Shown piece by piece: positions 11,867 through 24,590 of a stretch of 64,000 nucleotides of DNA. Each line of letters starts with the position of its first letter. Position 1 is the stretch's first letter. The translations under genes were made by a program, and so were the position numbers. The DNA comes from Zerene cesonia (taxonomy: Eukaryota; Arthropoda; Insecta; Lepidoptera; Pieridae): NCBI RefSeq assembly GCF_012273895.1, contig NC_052117.1, forward strand, positions 1,364,001 to 1,428,000, given 5' to 3'. The notes under the pieces were generated by a model, which was given only the letters and a program-made list of their open reading frames with translations, was not told where the DNA came from and ran no database searches.

Positions 11867-12769
11867 TTTAACAACTTATTAAAAAATTCAACATACAATC
11901 ATTTCATTTCATGATAATTCTTAAGTAAATAACTTAAATTAAACAATCATATTATTTTTCGTAAATACGAACGCGAGGCTATTTACTGTAGTTGGTATTT
12001 GACAATTGACATTTCGACTCTCGCGTTCTCAAAAATGATAGTGAATATAAGTGTCATGGGAATTGTCTGACATTGACGTTATTTTAAGCCTTGTGTATAT
12101 TTCTAATAGCGTGTCTACACATATATTACCACACTAATTTAATTTGCACAAACATATATCTGCTACAACAGCATGTTTAAAACTTTTCTTTTAATGGACA
12201 GATTTAAATTCGAACGTTGTACACTAAGAATCGGTGACAATACAATCATTTAATGAGGTATTATCTTGATTAGGATCGTCAGGATTTATTGTCTTCCACG
12301 TGAGCTTAGTTGATTCGATGACTAAAGCCTTTTTTTAGCTTTTAAACTAAATTTATTTTATTAGTGTGGATAAGAAGATTAAGAGAGAATTAGTGATTAA
12401 AATCACTAATTCTCATAGGTTTTTTAATAGGTATTTCGGGATAATCTAATTAAAGGAAAGTATCTGTGTTATGACAGGAGGCATTCTGTGCTATAGTTGG
12501 AATAGACCTCACGCGTCGAGCTTTGGTTGTGGCGATGTGAGAGAGAAGACACGTGGAGGCAGCGCTTTCCTTCTTTGAGCAGTGATGTCACAGAAAGTGG
12601 CATTGCAGAGCAGGTTTTGAATTCAATTATGGGATGTCTATGAAATAAAGCATGGGATGATAAGAAGTAAAACAAACATATTTGGATCTTGGAAATAAAC
12701 TTATATTAATTATTTTTATGAATAAAGTATCTCGAATAATATTATTTTTACATTAGGTATATTCTTTGT
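11867..12769. other. Spacer upstream of Symplekin; repeat and palindrome
   Basis: Should hold the Symplekin promoter (minus strand, above 11866) and the 3' UTR of the gene ending at 12770. At 12225-12350 lies a copy of the ATCGGTGACAATAC...TTGATTAGGATCG dispersed repeat. A near-perfect palindrome is at 12385-12414. No coding exon recognised. Confidence 0.5.
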
Positions 12770-14516
12770 CTATGCATAAAAATGTGGTGGATGTCTTGGC
12801 GGATTGTATAAATTTTGCATTTCGAACGATGGAGGCTTATTTTCTTCTTCTATTTCCAGATAACAGCTTCGTACAATAATAAGACAGTAAAATATTACCA
12901 CTGAAAAATAAAAAGATAAAGATACTCTATCGTTATGATACTTGAAACAAGAAGCATTACAATATTCAAATTCAACCAACTTGAATATTGTAATGCTTAT
13001 ACATGCCTACTTATAACATCATTCATAATCCATCTCGAACCCGGTCGATTTTTCACCTCAACATTTATGAAGACTGGTTCCGTAAATTCAATTAAAATAA
13101 AATACGAGGCAGCTTTAATTAACATGTGTGCACTATCTAGTTTTTACTAACTCTTAAGTTTCTATTTCCAACATTCTACAAATACTCATAAATGAAAAAC
13201 ATTATACTTAATTAATATAATTAATGAAAACATATATACGAACCGCTCCACATTAATAGCATGAGTGTTACTGCGTAATGTAGAAAAACCGTTGATACGA
13301 CTACATTAGCAAGAGCTAATAATAATAAAAACAACCCAGCTTTAAAATAATCCCGCATAAACTTTGTGTTACTCTGAAATTAAGTGTTCAAAGATCACAA
13401 TTGTATAAAACTGATTATTACAATGTTAAGAGGGGGTGAGAAAAATTATTAAACATTTGACACTTACGAAAAATATTTTTTAGAATCAAAACAAATTTTA
13501 TGAAAATGTCATTATAATTAAAAACAGAACCGCTTGGAAATAAAAAAGGAATCATAGAAATCAGTTCAAAAGTTATGAGGTAACAACCACAAAAAAGTAC
13601 AATCGAATGGGTAACCCCTCTTTGTTTTTTTACTCGATTAGAAAAGCTTTAAAAATACGAACCTTATGCACACCAATAACTAAAATAATGCAAATTATGA
13701 TATTATAAAAAAACACCGTAATCAAATAAGCATGTGTGATATATAAACTGATGGCAATTTTTTTCAATTCTTCCGGTGTATGTTCTGTATAAGTGGCGTC
13801 ATCCTTTTTCAAGTTTACAAAATTTATAACTCTGTACAAAGATAATGAAATAATGACCAATGCAAATGTACAGATCGCCTGCAACAAAAAGAAAATAGAT
13901 TTTAAACACATTATAAAATATTAAATGTATTAACATTCTCATTATAAATAATACTTTTTTTAACTGTTTCTATTTCGTTTTTCAGACAGCAATGCTTCTA
14001 AATTCTCTTACACATAAATTGAATTATTTAAGAATTGTTCTAATATTCATATGGCAACAATACGTTTGAAAAATGCCAAATGTCAATGTCAGTTGCGACT
14101 AGTTGCGGTATTAGCGGCCAGCGGTCAACGCGTATTAGAAATTAGGATTAGGATGAGAATTGAGAAATGAGAATCCCTTGAACCCTCTTATTAAAAAAAA
14201 AACAATACATATAGATACTTAGCGTAACAACAAAGTTAAATACACAAGCGGCAAAATGTTTATCTATCACTGTTTAGTATCTATATGAGACTTCTGTTAC
14301 TCATTACTCCTGTTTTATAAAGATTAGGAGGTTATCGATGACTTTGTTCATACAATGAACAATAATACCTCCTTATTTATTATAGAATTAGCTAATAACA
14401 AAAAATAACGAGTTATGACCACTTACAGCTGAAACATATCCAATCGTTAGCGATCCCTTCCTCAAGGAAAGACAAAAACAACACGATTTAAATGTAGGCA
14501 ACAACTGAAAACCCAT
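12770..14516 (-). CDS. Four-helix membrane protein, cluster copy M1
   Basis: Four minus-strand exons: 14427-14516, 13663-13878, 13244-13373 and 12770-12900, all GT-AG, intron phases 0, 0, 1; 188 residues. Exon 1 starts MGFQLLPTFKSCCFCLSLRK, matching the K-C-C-F-C-x-x-L-R-x-G motif of the other copies. Predicted helices lie at about residues 22-42, 78-100, 110-128 and 133-152. Exon 2 ends with IGVHK, the conserved loop before exon 3. The last helix ends IIVRSC, then a short tail with paired prolines and histidines. Exon 2 is longer than in most copies (72 codons), with a charged loop (LKKDDATYTEHTPEELKK). Nearest neighbours are Symplekin downstream and copy M2 upstream, same strand. Function unknown. 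The start is the only in-frame ATG before the motif. Confidence 0.82.
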
Positions 14517-14800
14517 TTTATAATCACATTCAGATAATTAACAACTTGTTTATATATCTATCGACAGCTATTAAACGTTATTGGTTATACTTTATAGTTT
14601 CGATACTAGACACCACATTAACAATTAATTTTCACACACAGTTCGGTTCGCTTCGCGCAGGTAAGGTGCAGCCGGGTTGGCATATCGTTGTATTCTTATC
14701 AGATAGGATTACAAACTCGGAGATAACACTGACCGATTTAGTAGAAACATTTTTGATGCAATTGTTTATTTTGCTTGCATACATTTTTATTTTAAACTAG

Positions 14801-14900
14801 CTGACCCAGTAAACGTTGAGACTTATCATTTAAGGCGATCGAAATTGCTTGCCACCTATTCTCAGACCTACATATTCACAATAAACTGCATATACAGGGC
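14801..14900 (+). repeat. CTAGCTGACCC..AACGTTG repeat fragment
   Basis: CTAGCTGACCCAGTAAACGT followed by CTTATCATTTAAGG matches the fuller copy at 20375-20565 (CTAGCTGCACCCGGCAAACG). It lies between copies M1 and M2. Confidence 0.5.
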
Positions 14901-14909
14901 AACCTTAAT

Positions 14910-15295
14910 ATAACGTACCTCAATAAAACGATTTCCTCGATTTAACAAATTCTTCGTAATCCCCTTGAATTGTCCATAAGAGTCAATGTAAAATATCCCT
15001 TTACATTACGAACATTTTTTGCGAGCAACCTCTTTATAACGAATTTTTAACTATCAAAAAGTTAAGTTAAAGAATAATTACCTCTAATTAACGAATTTCG
15101 TAAACCCAAAACCTTTATATAAAAAGTAACCAATGTAATGATTCTTAATCTCATAGTATGTGATTTTTTTACCTCTTTATAACGAATTTTAGACCAACCT
15201 AACCTCAACATAACGAACCTCAGTTCAACGAATTACTTGATACAACGAATATTTATTTGTTCCCTTCCGATTTGTTATATCGAGGTTGCACTGTA
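14910..15295. repeat. Internally repetitive element with TATAACGAA motifs
   Basis: Short phrases such as CCTCTTTATAACGAATTTT, CCTCTAATTAACGAATTTCG, CCTCAACATAACGAACCTCA and ACAACGAATATT recur. This looks like a degenerate mobile element. I cannot name the family. It ends just downstream of copy M2. Confidence 0.4.
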
Positions 15296-15412
15296 TAAGT
15301 TGATATAGCATTTTTGTAGGAGTTTGGTAATTGCTTATTGATATAAACTGACACGACACAGTACACTAGTACCTAAACTTTTAAAAGAGCGTGAGCGTCT
15401 ATTGTCTAATTC

Positions 15413-18400
15413 TTAACTAAAGACGACGTGAAACGTGGAAGTAAGATAAATAAATATAAAATATATGCGGAAGTCCCTTACTGTACCCAATATCATTTGA
15501 GTAATTCTTACCTCAAAGTACACGTAGGCAAAACAAATCGCTGCTGACGATTCGTAGTTACAGTTTATTTATCCATATTACAATCATCCACTAAAGTGCT
15601 GTAAAAACTGTACACAACAACGAACGCATAGAACTCTAACACTGTAATAGATAAGATTTAAAAATAAGAATTGAATGTGTTATTTTTCTTTAAATTCATA
15701 ATAAACAATATATATTTCAACCATTACAAACACAGACTCAAAGTATATTCTCTGTTCATAATGTTAGTCCACACTTTACTTTTCTGGTCATAATAATGAG
15801 ACAATTAGCATGGAATTAGTAAAAGCCAACTTCTATATCAATAATATAAACTGATGAGCTTATTTGTACCGCAAATCTCAGGAACAACAAGACATATTTC
15901 AAAAATTATTTATACATAATATAGTAATAAATATATTTAAAAACTTACCGACAAACATTAAAATACCCAAATACCATCCGATAAGCGGTTTGTGAACGCA
16001 ACAAAGTATTGATAGAAACAACATTTCTATAAACCAAGCCATAGCCCGACATATAAGATACTGCTTCAATAAATATGGGATTTCCTAAAAACAGACAACA
16101 TGCATTTCTAAACAAGCTGATGTGCTAAAAGTTAATAATAAACAGAGTTTATGTAAATATTCTTTAGATAGAAAGATTTCGTTTTTCTTTAGATAATAGA
16201 AACTACTAATCAAGCTTGTTGACAAAGATACAAGGACATGCGTTGGTTTTACAATCACGCTGCAAGCACGCTGGCCGTCGATGCTGACAATCGAATCGTA
16301 TGATTCAATCATACCATCTTACATACATGTCTAATTAATTAAATAATATAATATTGCAATAAATTATATGTGCGTTAGTATGTTACTTATATAAAATATC
16401 ATTGTTAATTGCAACATCTTATTTTTTTAATCTTTATTTCGTCGATATGACTAATGTATCCTACTAATATTATAAATGCAAAAGTTTGTAAGGACGTGTG
16501 TGTGTTTGTTACTCTTTCACGCGAAAACTGTTGAACCGATTGCAATGAAATTTCGTGCGTAGACAGATGGAAAACTGGAATAACATATTGGCAACTTTTT
16601 ATTCCGATATTCCTACGGGATAGGGACTTACGCGGGTGAAACTGTGGGGCGCAGCTAGTTACTTATAATTATAGAAGAGATTAAATTGACACCTGGCTTA
16701 AATTATTAAGTCTCTTTCCTGAAGGTCATTGCTTTACACTTCTCTGATTTATTCATACACGTAGTAAAGCGATTAGATAAAATAGTTAGATAGATGTCTG
16801 ATAGATGTTAATAATTATCCGTTACAGTCTATAGTTGTCAATAATTCTTTTCTAGAAAAATGGGGTGAGGTTCTAAATTGAAGCCAAATAACAACAATTT
16901 CTTATCAAACACAAAAAGAATCACGCCAATCGGTTGACAATCCACGGAGTTACCAAAAAAATACATTCGATATGAGAACTTCTTGAGAAATCTTAAATAG
17001 CGAGTAATTGAGGTGGTTCGCCTTATGGTAAGCGATCATCACCGTCCTTGAACATTAGCAGAGGTAGAGCCGCGGCAAATGCGTTACCCGCTTTTGAAGG
17101 TAAAGGATAAGGAGAGGAACGACTACAGGAATAAAGGAATGGACTAGACCCGGGTCTTCGACTCCCCCACTCAGCGGACGAAACACATTAGCATGCTACT
17201 ATTTCACGTCAATCTTCTGTGGGTATGTGGTACCTTCCCCAGTGCGAGCGCGCTCGACTCCGACAATCAAACTCGTGTTTCCCAAATTATATACAAAGTG
17301 ACAAAAATTATACCCATCGTGTACTCGACATGGGAACGTACTAATACAGATTAGTATGTTTAAGTACATTCGGTATCTATAGCGAAACAACCGTAACGAA
17401 TTTTATCTTTATATCTGTTTTTTAAGCTAATCTCCGAAATTACTCGGTAATCTTTTCTTATAAATGTTATACGTACATACGTACTACAATAATGAATTAT
17501 ATGCCGAGTGGTGGTTTAAGTTTGCCGCCTGTAGGCAATATTATTTCGATATTCAATCTTTTTCTGTCTTATCATTCATAATTTTCTTTGAATTTAATTT
17601 TTTCTTTTTTAAAAAAATTTATAAATAGTATGTGTCGAGGTCCCAAAAATGTGAATAAAAAATGGTGATCTGTCTGTTTAAGAATCACGCCAAAACTACG
17701 ATTTCGATGAAACTTAGGGTAGTTACAAATACAGGAGGTTTAATTGTATCACCACCAATGTACAACATTTGACTAAAGCCAAGGTGAAGATTTGCAAATT
17801 GGCTCCATTCCTAGGTCACATAATGCTATCTCTGCAATTCGGTTCGCTTTATTATCCAACTCTGTTTTTATATCATACTAGCTGCGCCTCGCGGTTTCAC
17901 CTCCGTAAATCTGTATCCCGTAGGAATATCCGGACAAAAAGTTGCCTATATGTTATTCCAGTTGTCCAGTCTACATACCAAATTTGATTGCAGTTCAGTA
18001 GTTAGCAACAAACACACACATCCTTACAAACTTTCGCATTTATAATATTAGTAGGATTGATTTCCACAATTATTATTAATACCGTTTGACGCGAACTTAG
18101 AAAAACACATGTAAACATGAATAAACGTGAAAGAATAACAGATTCCAAATTCAAATGTAGATAATAATAACAGTATTTTTGGCAAAATTTAGCATAATAT
18201 AAGTACGAGTAATAATTAGGGAACTTACATGACATACCCCGATACCCAAGTGAATAGTGTACATAAACAGAATAGATTCATTGATAATAAGTAGTATATA
18301 GGCATAGTATACTAAGTAGAAATTGTCCACAGAAGACTTTCCCAAGTTGAATACCGCGCCGAGGGGAAAGGGCTTTCCAATAAGAGCCTCTAGTAAGGCT

Positions 18401-18920
18401 GTTGAGAATAGAAAGACGTCGAAGAATGTTCTTAGCTGAAATTAAGAAAAAAACATTAATATAGTATGCTAGTATTTTGTTTAAGCTTAGACGCATCTCT
18501 TGTATCGAAGCATCGATAAACTGTGATCGAAACATTTTGAAATTAATATGAAGAAGATCCAACCAATATATTACGTAAATAGATGATAGGTTTTCTCTTG
18601 CTTTACACAAATCGTACAGGTAATATATATTAGGTACATAGTACTACAAAATTTAAAATAGAAATGCTATGATGTTTACAATTTAAAAAAAAACCACTAG
18701 AAAGCCAAGCTATCTATGAGTGTTACCAGCTGTTTTATTTTGTACTTATCACGCGTCATCCCGGGATTAGCGGATACTATCGTAGCGGGTACTATCTACT
18801 ATCGTTTAAAAATTCAATTACCAACGTCCATACAAATATCAAGAAACATCCATTGCGCAAAGGGTATAATAGTAAGAATTTTCTCACCGTGGGCAAGATG
18901 ACTTCTATATTAAGACACAT
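15413..18920 (-). CDS. Four-helix membrane protein, divergent cluster copy M2
   Basis: Four minus-strand exons: 18822-18920, 18229-18435, 15949-16084 and 15413-15543, phases 0, 0, 1; about 190 residues. Exon 1 reads MCLNIEVILPTVRKFLLLYP then LRNGCFL. It aligns with the family motif but the Cys-Cys-x-Cys block is replaced by hydrophobic residues. Exon 2 ends GIGVCH instead of G-x-H-K. Exon 4 is 131 nt, the same as in M1, and has YVYFEVRITQ where others have VRS. Its acceptor is a CAGCAG tandem (exon from 15543 or 15540), which would include or skip one alanine in frame. Helices are placed as in the other copies. The 2.1-kb second intron holds repeats. The exon 1 donor is GTAATT. Function unknown. 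Divergence could mean a new role or early decay, but all four exons are open. Confidence 0.7.
16460..16660 (-). repeat. CTAGCTGCGCCCC-type element, near full length
   Basis: Read on the minus strand it starts CTAGCTGCGCCCCACAGTTT and ends TTTATAATATTAGTAGG. Conserved inner phrases are TAGGAATATCGG and AATCGGTTCAACAG. Other copies: 17877-18056, 20682-20722, 23728-24009, 26475-26567 (-), 42526-42600, 46062-46263, 53809-53982 (-), 57511-57708. It is probably a short non-autonomous retroelement. Confidence 0.75.
17011..17260 (+). repeat. GGTGGTTCGCCTGATGGTAAGC dispersed repeat
   Basis: Starts GAGGTGGTTCGCCTTATGGT, continues with AAGGATAAGGAGAGGA and AATAAAGGAATGGACT, then has the inverted GTGGTACCTTCCCC segment. 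The same family is at 25240-25420 (-), 38367-38470, 38640-38960 (-), 41740-41840, 43731-43920, 53228-53425, 56770-56885 (-) and 57895-58135 (-). Confidence 0.7.
17877..18056 (+). repeat. CTAGCTGCGCCCC-type element
   Basis: ACTAGCTGCGCCTCGCGGTT to TTTATAATATTAGTAGGA, in intron 2 of copy M2, opposite in orientation to the copy at 16460-16660. Confidence 0.75.
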
Positions 18921-20374
18921 AACTGAAACGAAAACGTTTATGAGCTAAAAGATTATGTTAATTATTATTCTTTTAAATCCTTTCTTGCTCTGTACAATAA
19001 CGAATTAAAAATTAAATTTGGTAAACATTAAAACAATTCTGAAGTTAGCAATATTTGAACTTTCAGCCGATTTTCATTCGACCCGTTTGGTACTGAATTT
19101 GATATGATTTACGTGATTTTTATTTATTACATCTGCTCACTCAAGTTACGATAAATTCTTTAATAATTAACAAAGTTTGGTTTCTACTGAATGTGTTTCT
19201 ACTATCAAAAAATACATCGTGGAATATAACTAATAGAAGTTGTATTTGGCAACTGAGTACATTTAGCTATAAATCAATAATTTCAATAACACTTATGTCT
19301 TTATTTTACAAACAGATTTTTGATTCGGTGTTGTTAAAGGTAAAAACAGCATACTAAATAATAGATTAATGTTTATTATTACTTACATTAAATTATATTT
19401 ATTATAATATAACAAACAAATGCAATATATTCAATTTATGTAATTAAAAGTTAACATTAAATATCATTTCATTCATAAAAATACAAACGTATCTATACAA
19501 GGCAATTTATAATTACTGTAGGTTTTTGACAGATACATTGATAATTCATAGTGGAGAAATATTTATGGATCTATTATCCTTGGAACTATAGAAAATGATG
19601 AGTTTTTATAAATTTTTAATGATTTATTTTATTTACATAATCAACAAAATCATTTCTATCTTTATATTAGGTAACCAATGCGATACGGTGGTCTCATAAC
19701 ATTACACATACCTACCTATTACACATTCATATTATTATCTACTAAATAAATTCTACTAAAACTACCTAACTAAAATAAAAATTAAATTAGGATTGAACCG
19801 AAATCAAAAATAAATAACGAATAAAGCATTTAATGTCTTAGCAGAAACAATGTGTATTTAGCAATTTAAATCATTATTCAATTAATAACCAGTCAACTAC
19901 TTAGATTAATATTTAAAGTCAACATTATAATATTAATACATTAATTGAAATTATGCTAATTAATTACTCGGGATATCAATAAATTATATGATTCATTTCT
20001 TGGAAAATTTAAAAACTATCAGAATATAGCAGTAAAATGGAGAATAAGTGATTAAATTAAAAAACCTATGTCAATTCATTTAAGTAGTATGAATAAATAT
20101 CAGTCTTTTTGTGCATTGACGACATGGGTGACGTTTTTTAAATGGAATAAGTAAAAGAGGTGGAGGAGATGAATCCTCCGTGAGTATACATCCGGTACAT
20201 AAACATACGCTTATTTAAATTTGTGAGATTTACTCTCTTGGGTTGTATGTGTATCGGAACGAAAGCGAGATAGTACGTCGCACTTTTAATTCATAATAGC
20301 CTAGCATTCTGAGAACAAAAAGAGCAGGATATAAAATGTACACAGGACATATATATATATATATATATATATAC

Positions 20375-20565
20375 TAGCTGCACCCGGCAAACGTTGTTCT
20401 GCCTTGCTCTTATCATTTAGGTGTATGAAAAATAGATGTTGGCCGATTCTCAGACATACCCGATATGCATAAAAAATTTCATCAAAATCGGTCAAGCCGT
20501 TTCGGAGGAGTATGGCAACGAAAACTGTGACACGAGAATTTTATATATATAGATATACAGGATAT
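20375..20565 (+). repeat. CTAGCTGCACCCGGCAAACG repeat
   Basis: Starts CTAGCTGCACCCGGCAAACG and ends near TTTTATATATATAGATA, with ATCGGTCAAGCCGTTTCGGA inside. This looks like the 3' tail of an RTE-type non-LTR element. It is directly preceded by an AT microsatellite. Confidence 0.6.
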
Positions 20566-20874
20566 AATATCTTGCGACCAGTGACGTTTCCTTTCTCACA
20601 CACAAACACAAAGTCACAAACACGTTTATTGTGCTATATGCTATCCTGGTATTTTAAGTGCAAACTTAATTTTATAAACCAACTAGCTGCGCCCCGCGGT
20701 TTCACCCGCGTATATATATAGATTTTCTTTCATTCATTAACTTGTCCCTATTATATATTTATCTATTATATTGTCGGATTTTATTTTTGATATATTTGTG
20801 TTTATTGATTTCCCGTCTTACTTAATATACCTTCTGGATTCTGGCAGAATCAACAGCGTCGGTGGTCAGTTTGC

Positions 20875-21062
20875 TCATAGTATATAAAGCTGAGCCTGGA
20901 CCATTCCATAGTCATAACGCTCAACAGCAACCTAAATGAGCATGTATTTTCTCCTTAAATTGTCGTGTCTGTCTGCCTGATTTTGTTCTTCTTATTTCCT
21001 TTATAACGTTCAGTGTTTTCGCTTGTTAGTTGTTTTGTGAATTCTTGTGTGTGAATAAATGT
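20875..21062 (+). mobile_element. Candidate solo LTR or orphan promoter unit
   Basis: TATATAAAG at about 20880 is followed 30 bases on by CATAGTCATAACGC, an initiator-like site, and AATAAA lies about 150 bases later (near 21054). TATA, start and poly(A) signal within 200 bases is the layout of a retroelement LTR. No flanking coding sequence is present. The exact ends and any target duplication are not clear. Confidence 0.3.
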
Positions 21063-23156
21063 TATGTGCCTAAGTCTATGTCTATATCTCAAGACAAAAT
21101 TACCCTGAAGTTACCTAGTAAACGGTACTGGGTAATTTCGAAATGATGCGTGCTGGGCCTGGAAACATACCCCCTATTTTCTCTCTCGTATTGATGAATA
21201 TAAGAAAAAGAAAATAAAATACAATATATAATAAAAAGGAAGATAAAGTCCATGGAATGTTGTCTCTTAAGAAGCAGAGAAACCACACTTCTTTGGGATT
21301 TTGGGATAACATAGCATTTATGTCCCTTTGTTTGAACCTCGTGTGATGTTATATATCATTGATAAAATGGATGGACAAAATGAATTATCCTTTGTAAGAT
21401 AGGGTTTTTAAACTTTTAATCATTAAATAATCTCCAGATAAGACGTAAGAAACTGCGCACGTTATTTTATATCATCGTGTTATATGAAATATTTATTAAA
21501 AACCTATAAATAACTCTTTGTTATTTACTAATAAAACAAAATAAATCATCATATCCAATAAATACTATATTCTACTAGCTCTATATTTTAGTTGAAACTT
21601 TCAGCTATTTAGCCGACTGACAAGATTCTTTTTGCATATAATAAGAAATTGATCTTATTTGTTCGGTAAACTTTTTGCACACAATGATTAATTGTTATAG
21701 ACACCATTTGGACTTTAACCAATGTGTATACAGTGTTACAATAGAAACAAGCAAAATACTTCCAAAAATTATTTAAATCACAATAAAAATAAATTAAGAA
21801 GTTTATCTCGAAAACATAAACACTTGAATATAATTTTGAAACCTAATTATACTGATAATAAACTCACATAACATCGCTAAATTATTGTATTTACCTGCCT
21901 CACTATTGATAAGATATAATTATCGACAGTAAGATAAGCAACATATTTACTAAATTCTGCTCAACGTACGTACTCTCGCGTAGTTTTTTTTTATCATTGC
22001 AATGGAGTGTATGTTAGAAACTGAAGTGATTTGGACGGTGTTTAAATGATATAAATATACAAGTGGGGACATCATAATGAGTCTTAGACTCAAAATTGTT
22101 GCGATATTCAACAAAAATATGAAATCTTTACAAAGGTGCGTATGAACCATGAGGTCCACTTAACCTATAATGATATACAATTAGTGTAGTATTTCTTAGG
22201 TCTCTGGATTTCCTTTAGAAACTTTGTTAATGGAGCATATTTTGTTAATTTCTTTGTGGCTAAACAGTGGTGAAGTTGTGAATTAAACGTCAACCACGCA
22301 TACCAATTTGCATTCTAAACACGTCGAAAATTTATTTAGTGAAAATAGAAAACCAATGTTTCTGTTAGTAGGATGTCGATAATCTAATCGTTTTAATTCA
22401 TGGCTAGATAGTGATTGATGACTTTCGGTTGATTAAATGGAGCCCAAATATTATGTCCACAAGGGGACTATATCAGCAAAAACATGTTTTATAACGACTA
22501 AAGCATATGCTCACTGCATTGAAACAAGTAGAAAAATGTACGATATGCTCCAGGATATATTACACTAATTTGGTAGTGTGTTACAAACCTAATGCTACAA
22601 ATTTAGCAAGTTAGGATGAAAGTACAAAATTTCCAATGACACCACTCAACATTTCTTTAAACATATTGTTTCAATATATTATCTCAATATAATATTCTCT
22701 TAATTTGTCAACGTAGCAATTTAATAGTCATCTATTTATTGTTATAGTGAATAGATTTTTTAGTAAATCGCATATTTATATTTCTGAGCGATGATAGGAA
22801 CGGAAAAGGACTTGTACGAAAAGAGACCGATTCGTTGATTATAAATGTGTGCGTGTGTTATTTTAGCTGTTGTAGCACTTTCAAGTAAATGTAAATAATA
22901 ATCATTGTATTCGAAATAATTAACTTAATATTCTTGTGCATAAATCACAATGTCGTTATAATTTTTGTCGCTGTCAAACTTATGTCAAACTGTATACGAG
23001 GCAATTTTGACGTCGACATTCCTAGATAATTAAAAAATTGCTGTTGATACAGATAACGTATATCATTGCGTAATGAACTTTTCTATATTTAGTTTCGAGA
23101 TAAAGACTGTTACCAGCTGTTTTAAGATATTTGTTATACAAATTTATGATATAATC

Positions 23157-23295
23157 ATCATCATCATCATCAGTACATCTTATCCCACTGCTGACACGTG
23201 ACGTTTTTGAGAGTTCAGGTCAAAGGTCAAAACCCACTACGCTGCCCTGGCCAAGGCAGATGTCATGTGTTGTCGAACTTTTATTTCTCAGACAT
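23157..23295 (+). repeat. CATCATCAT-type dispersed repeat
   Basis: ATCATCATCATCATCAG then TTATCCCACTGCTGACACG and TGTCGTCGAACTTTTATTTC. A second copy is at 31115-31262 (TTCCCACTGCTGGGACACAG). The element is common in Lepidoptera. Confidence 0.65.
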
Positions 23296-23727
23296 GTCAG
23301 TTTCATCAGGATTTATTCCTTCACCATATAACGACATTGTGTAATAACATCAATAAATAAATGGTTAATAATGACTAGTCATTATTACCAGCGGGCCTTA
23401 AAAATTTATATGACGTAAAAGATTCTGGCCCATTCTTTAGAAACTCTTACACCTTTATTAAAATTGTAATTTTTGTAAACAAAAGCTAAAATAAAATTCA
23501 TTCAAGCAACGGCCATATTAATTAAACACTTATGAACGCACCGTTACGTACTTATATTTAGTTTAGTAAGCATTATGTTCAGTCACTTAAAATGGTTATA
23601 GTCCATTGTTTTTGTTTTGTAGCGTATGTTAGAAATTCAGAATTTTTATATGAGCCTGTTTTTAAGAGACTGTAAAATATACTTAGATATTAATATTTGA
23701 ATGGTTCCATTGAGCTTTATACACATA

Positions 23728-24009
23728 CCAGCTGCGCCCCGCGGTTTCACCCGCGTAAGTCATATGATAATATGATATAATATAATAAAAGTCATAATAT
23801 AATCAACATATGATAATATCTCTATATAATATAATAGTAGGAATATCGAGATAAAAAGTGACCTATATGTTATTCCAGTTTTTAGACAGCTGGACTGTCT
23901 ACGTACAAAATTTCATTGCACGGTTCAGTAGTTTTGCGTGAATGAGTAACAAACACACACATATCCTTACAAACTTTCCTTATGTTTACATTTATAATAT
24001 TATAGTAGG
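23728..24009 (+). repeat. CTAGCTGCGCCCC-type element with internal AT expansion
   Basis: CAGCTGCGCCCCGCGGTTTC to TTTATAATATTATAGTAGG. About 80 extra bases of ATAATATGATATAAT repeats interrupt it after the first 35 bases. Confidence 0.7.
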
Positions 24010-24399
24010 CTGTCGGAGGATATTATCGATGATAATAATAAATATTTTTACAGACGAATAAATTTACCAAACAATGAACCATGAAAGTTCTCTTCACTCA
24101 AGCAGCATAAATGTTGATATTAATCATTTAGACCTTTCAAAAAATAGGTTAATAAACAGCTTAAGTAATTTACATGAAATAATTATTTTTACAAGAGAGG
24201 AAACGCCTTCAAATTATCAAAACTAATCCAAATCAATCGAGCAATACCACATGTCTCCCGTGTCCACCAGCCGACAAATAATAAAAAAAAACCTTGAACA
24301 AAATTGGTTCACCCAGTACAGACATATGAAGTAAAAACATAAAAAATACAGTCGAATTGAGAACCTCTTCCTGGTTGATATCGGTTAAAAGAAATATGC

Positions 24400-24590
24400 A
24401 TTTATATTGAGAAATTTTTGAAAGAATAGAAAAAATCCTTAAGGATCACGGGTGGCCGAGAGTCTAGGCATTGCTACGGTTAGGCAAGAAAGGCAGGTTC
24501 GTATCCTGCCTCGTGATCAAATTTTTTTTATTCTTTCAAAAATTTCTCATTTATAAAGCATTTCAATGCTATAAAAACTAAAAATTAAAT
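24400..24590. mobile_element. MITE-like element with tRNA-like core
   Basis: Inverted arms GAGAAATTTTTGAAAGAATA and its complement (TATTCTTTCAAAAATTTCTC) flank a 75-base core. The core starts GATCACGGGTGGCCGAGAGT and ends GGCAGGTTCGTATCCTGCCT CGTGATC. GATCACG pairs with CGTGATC as a 7-bp acceptor stem, GGCAGG with CCTGCC as a T stem, and GGCCGAG resembles a Ser/Leu-type D arm. The right end carries AAGCATTTCAATGCT. Related copies lie at 47255-47355 and 48868-48980, and a core-only one at 4035. It lies just upstream of copy P0. Confidence 0.7.
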
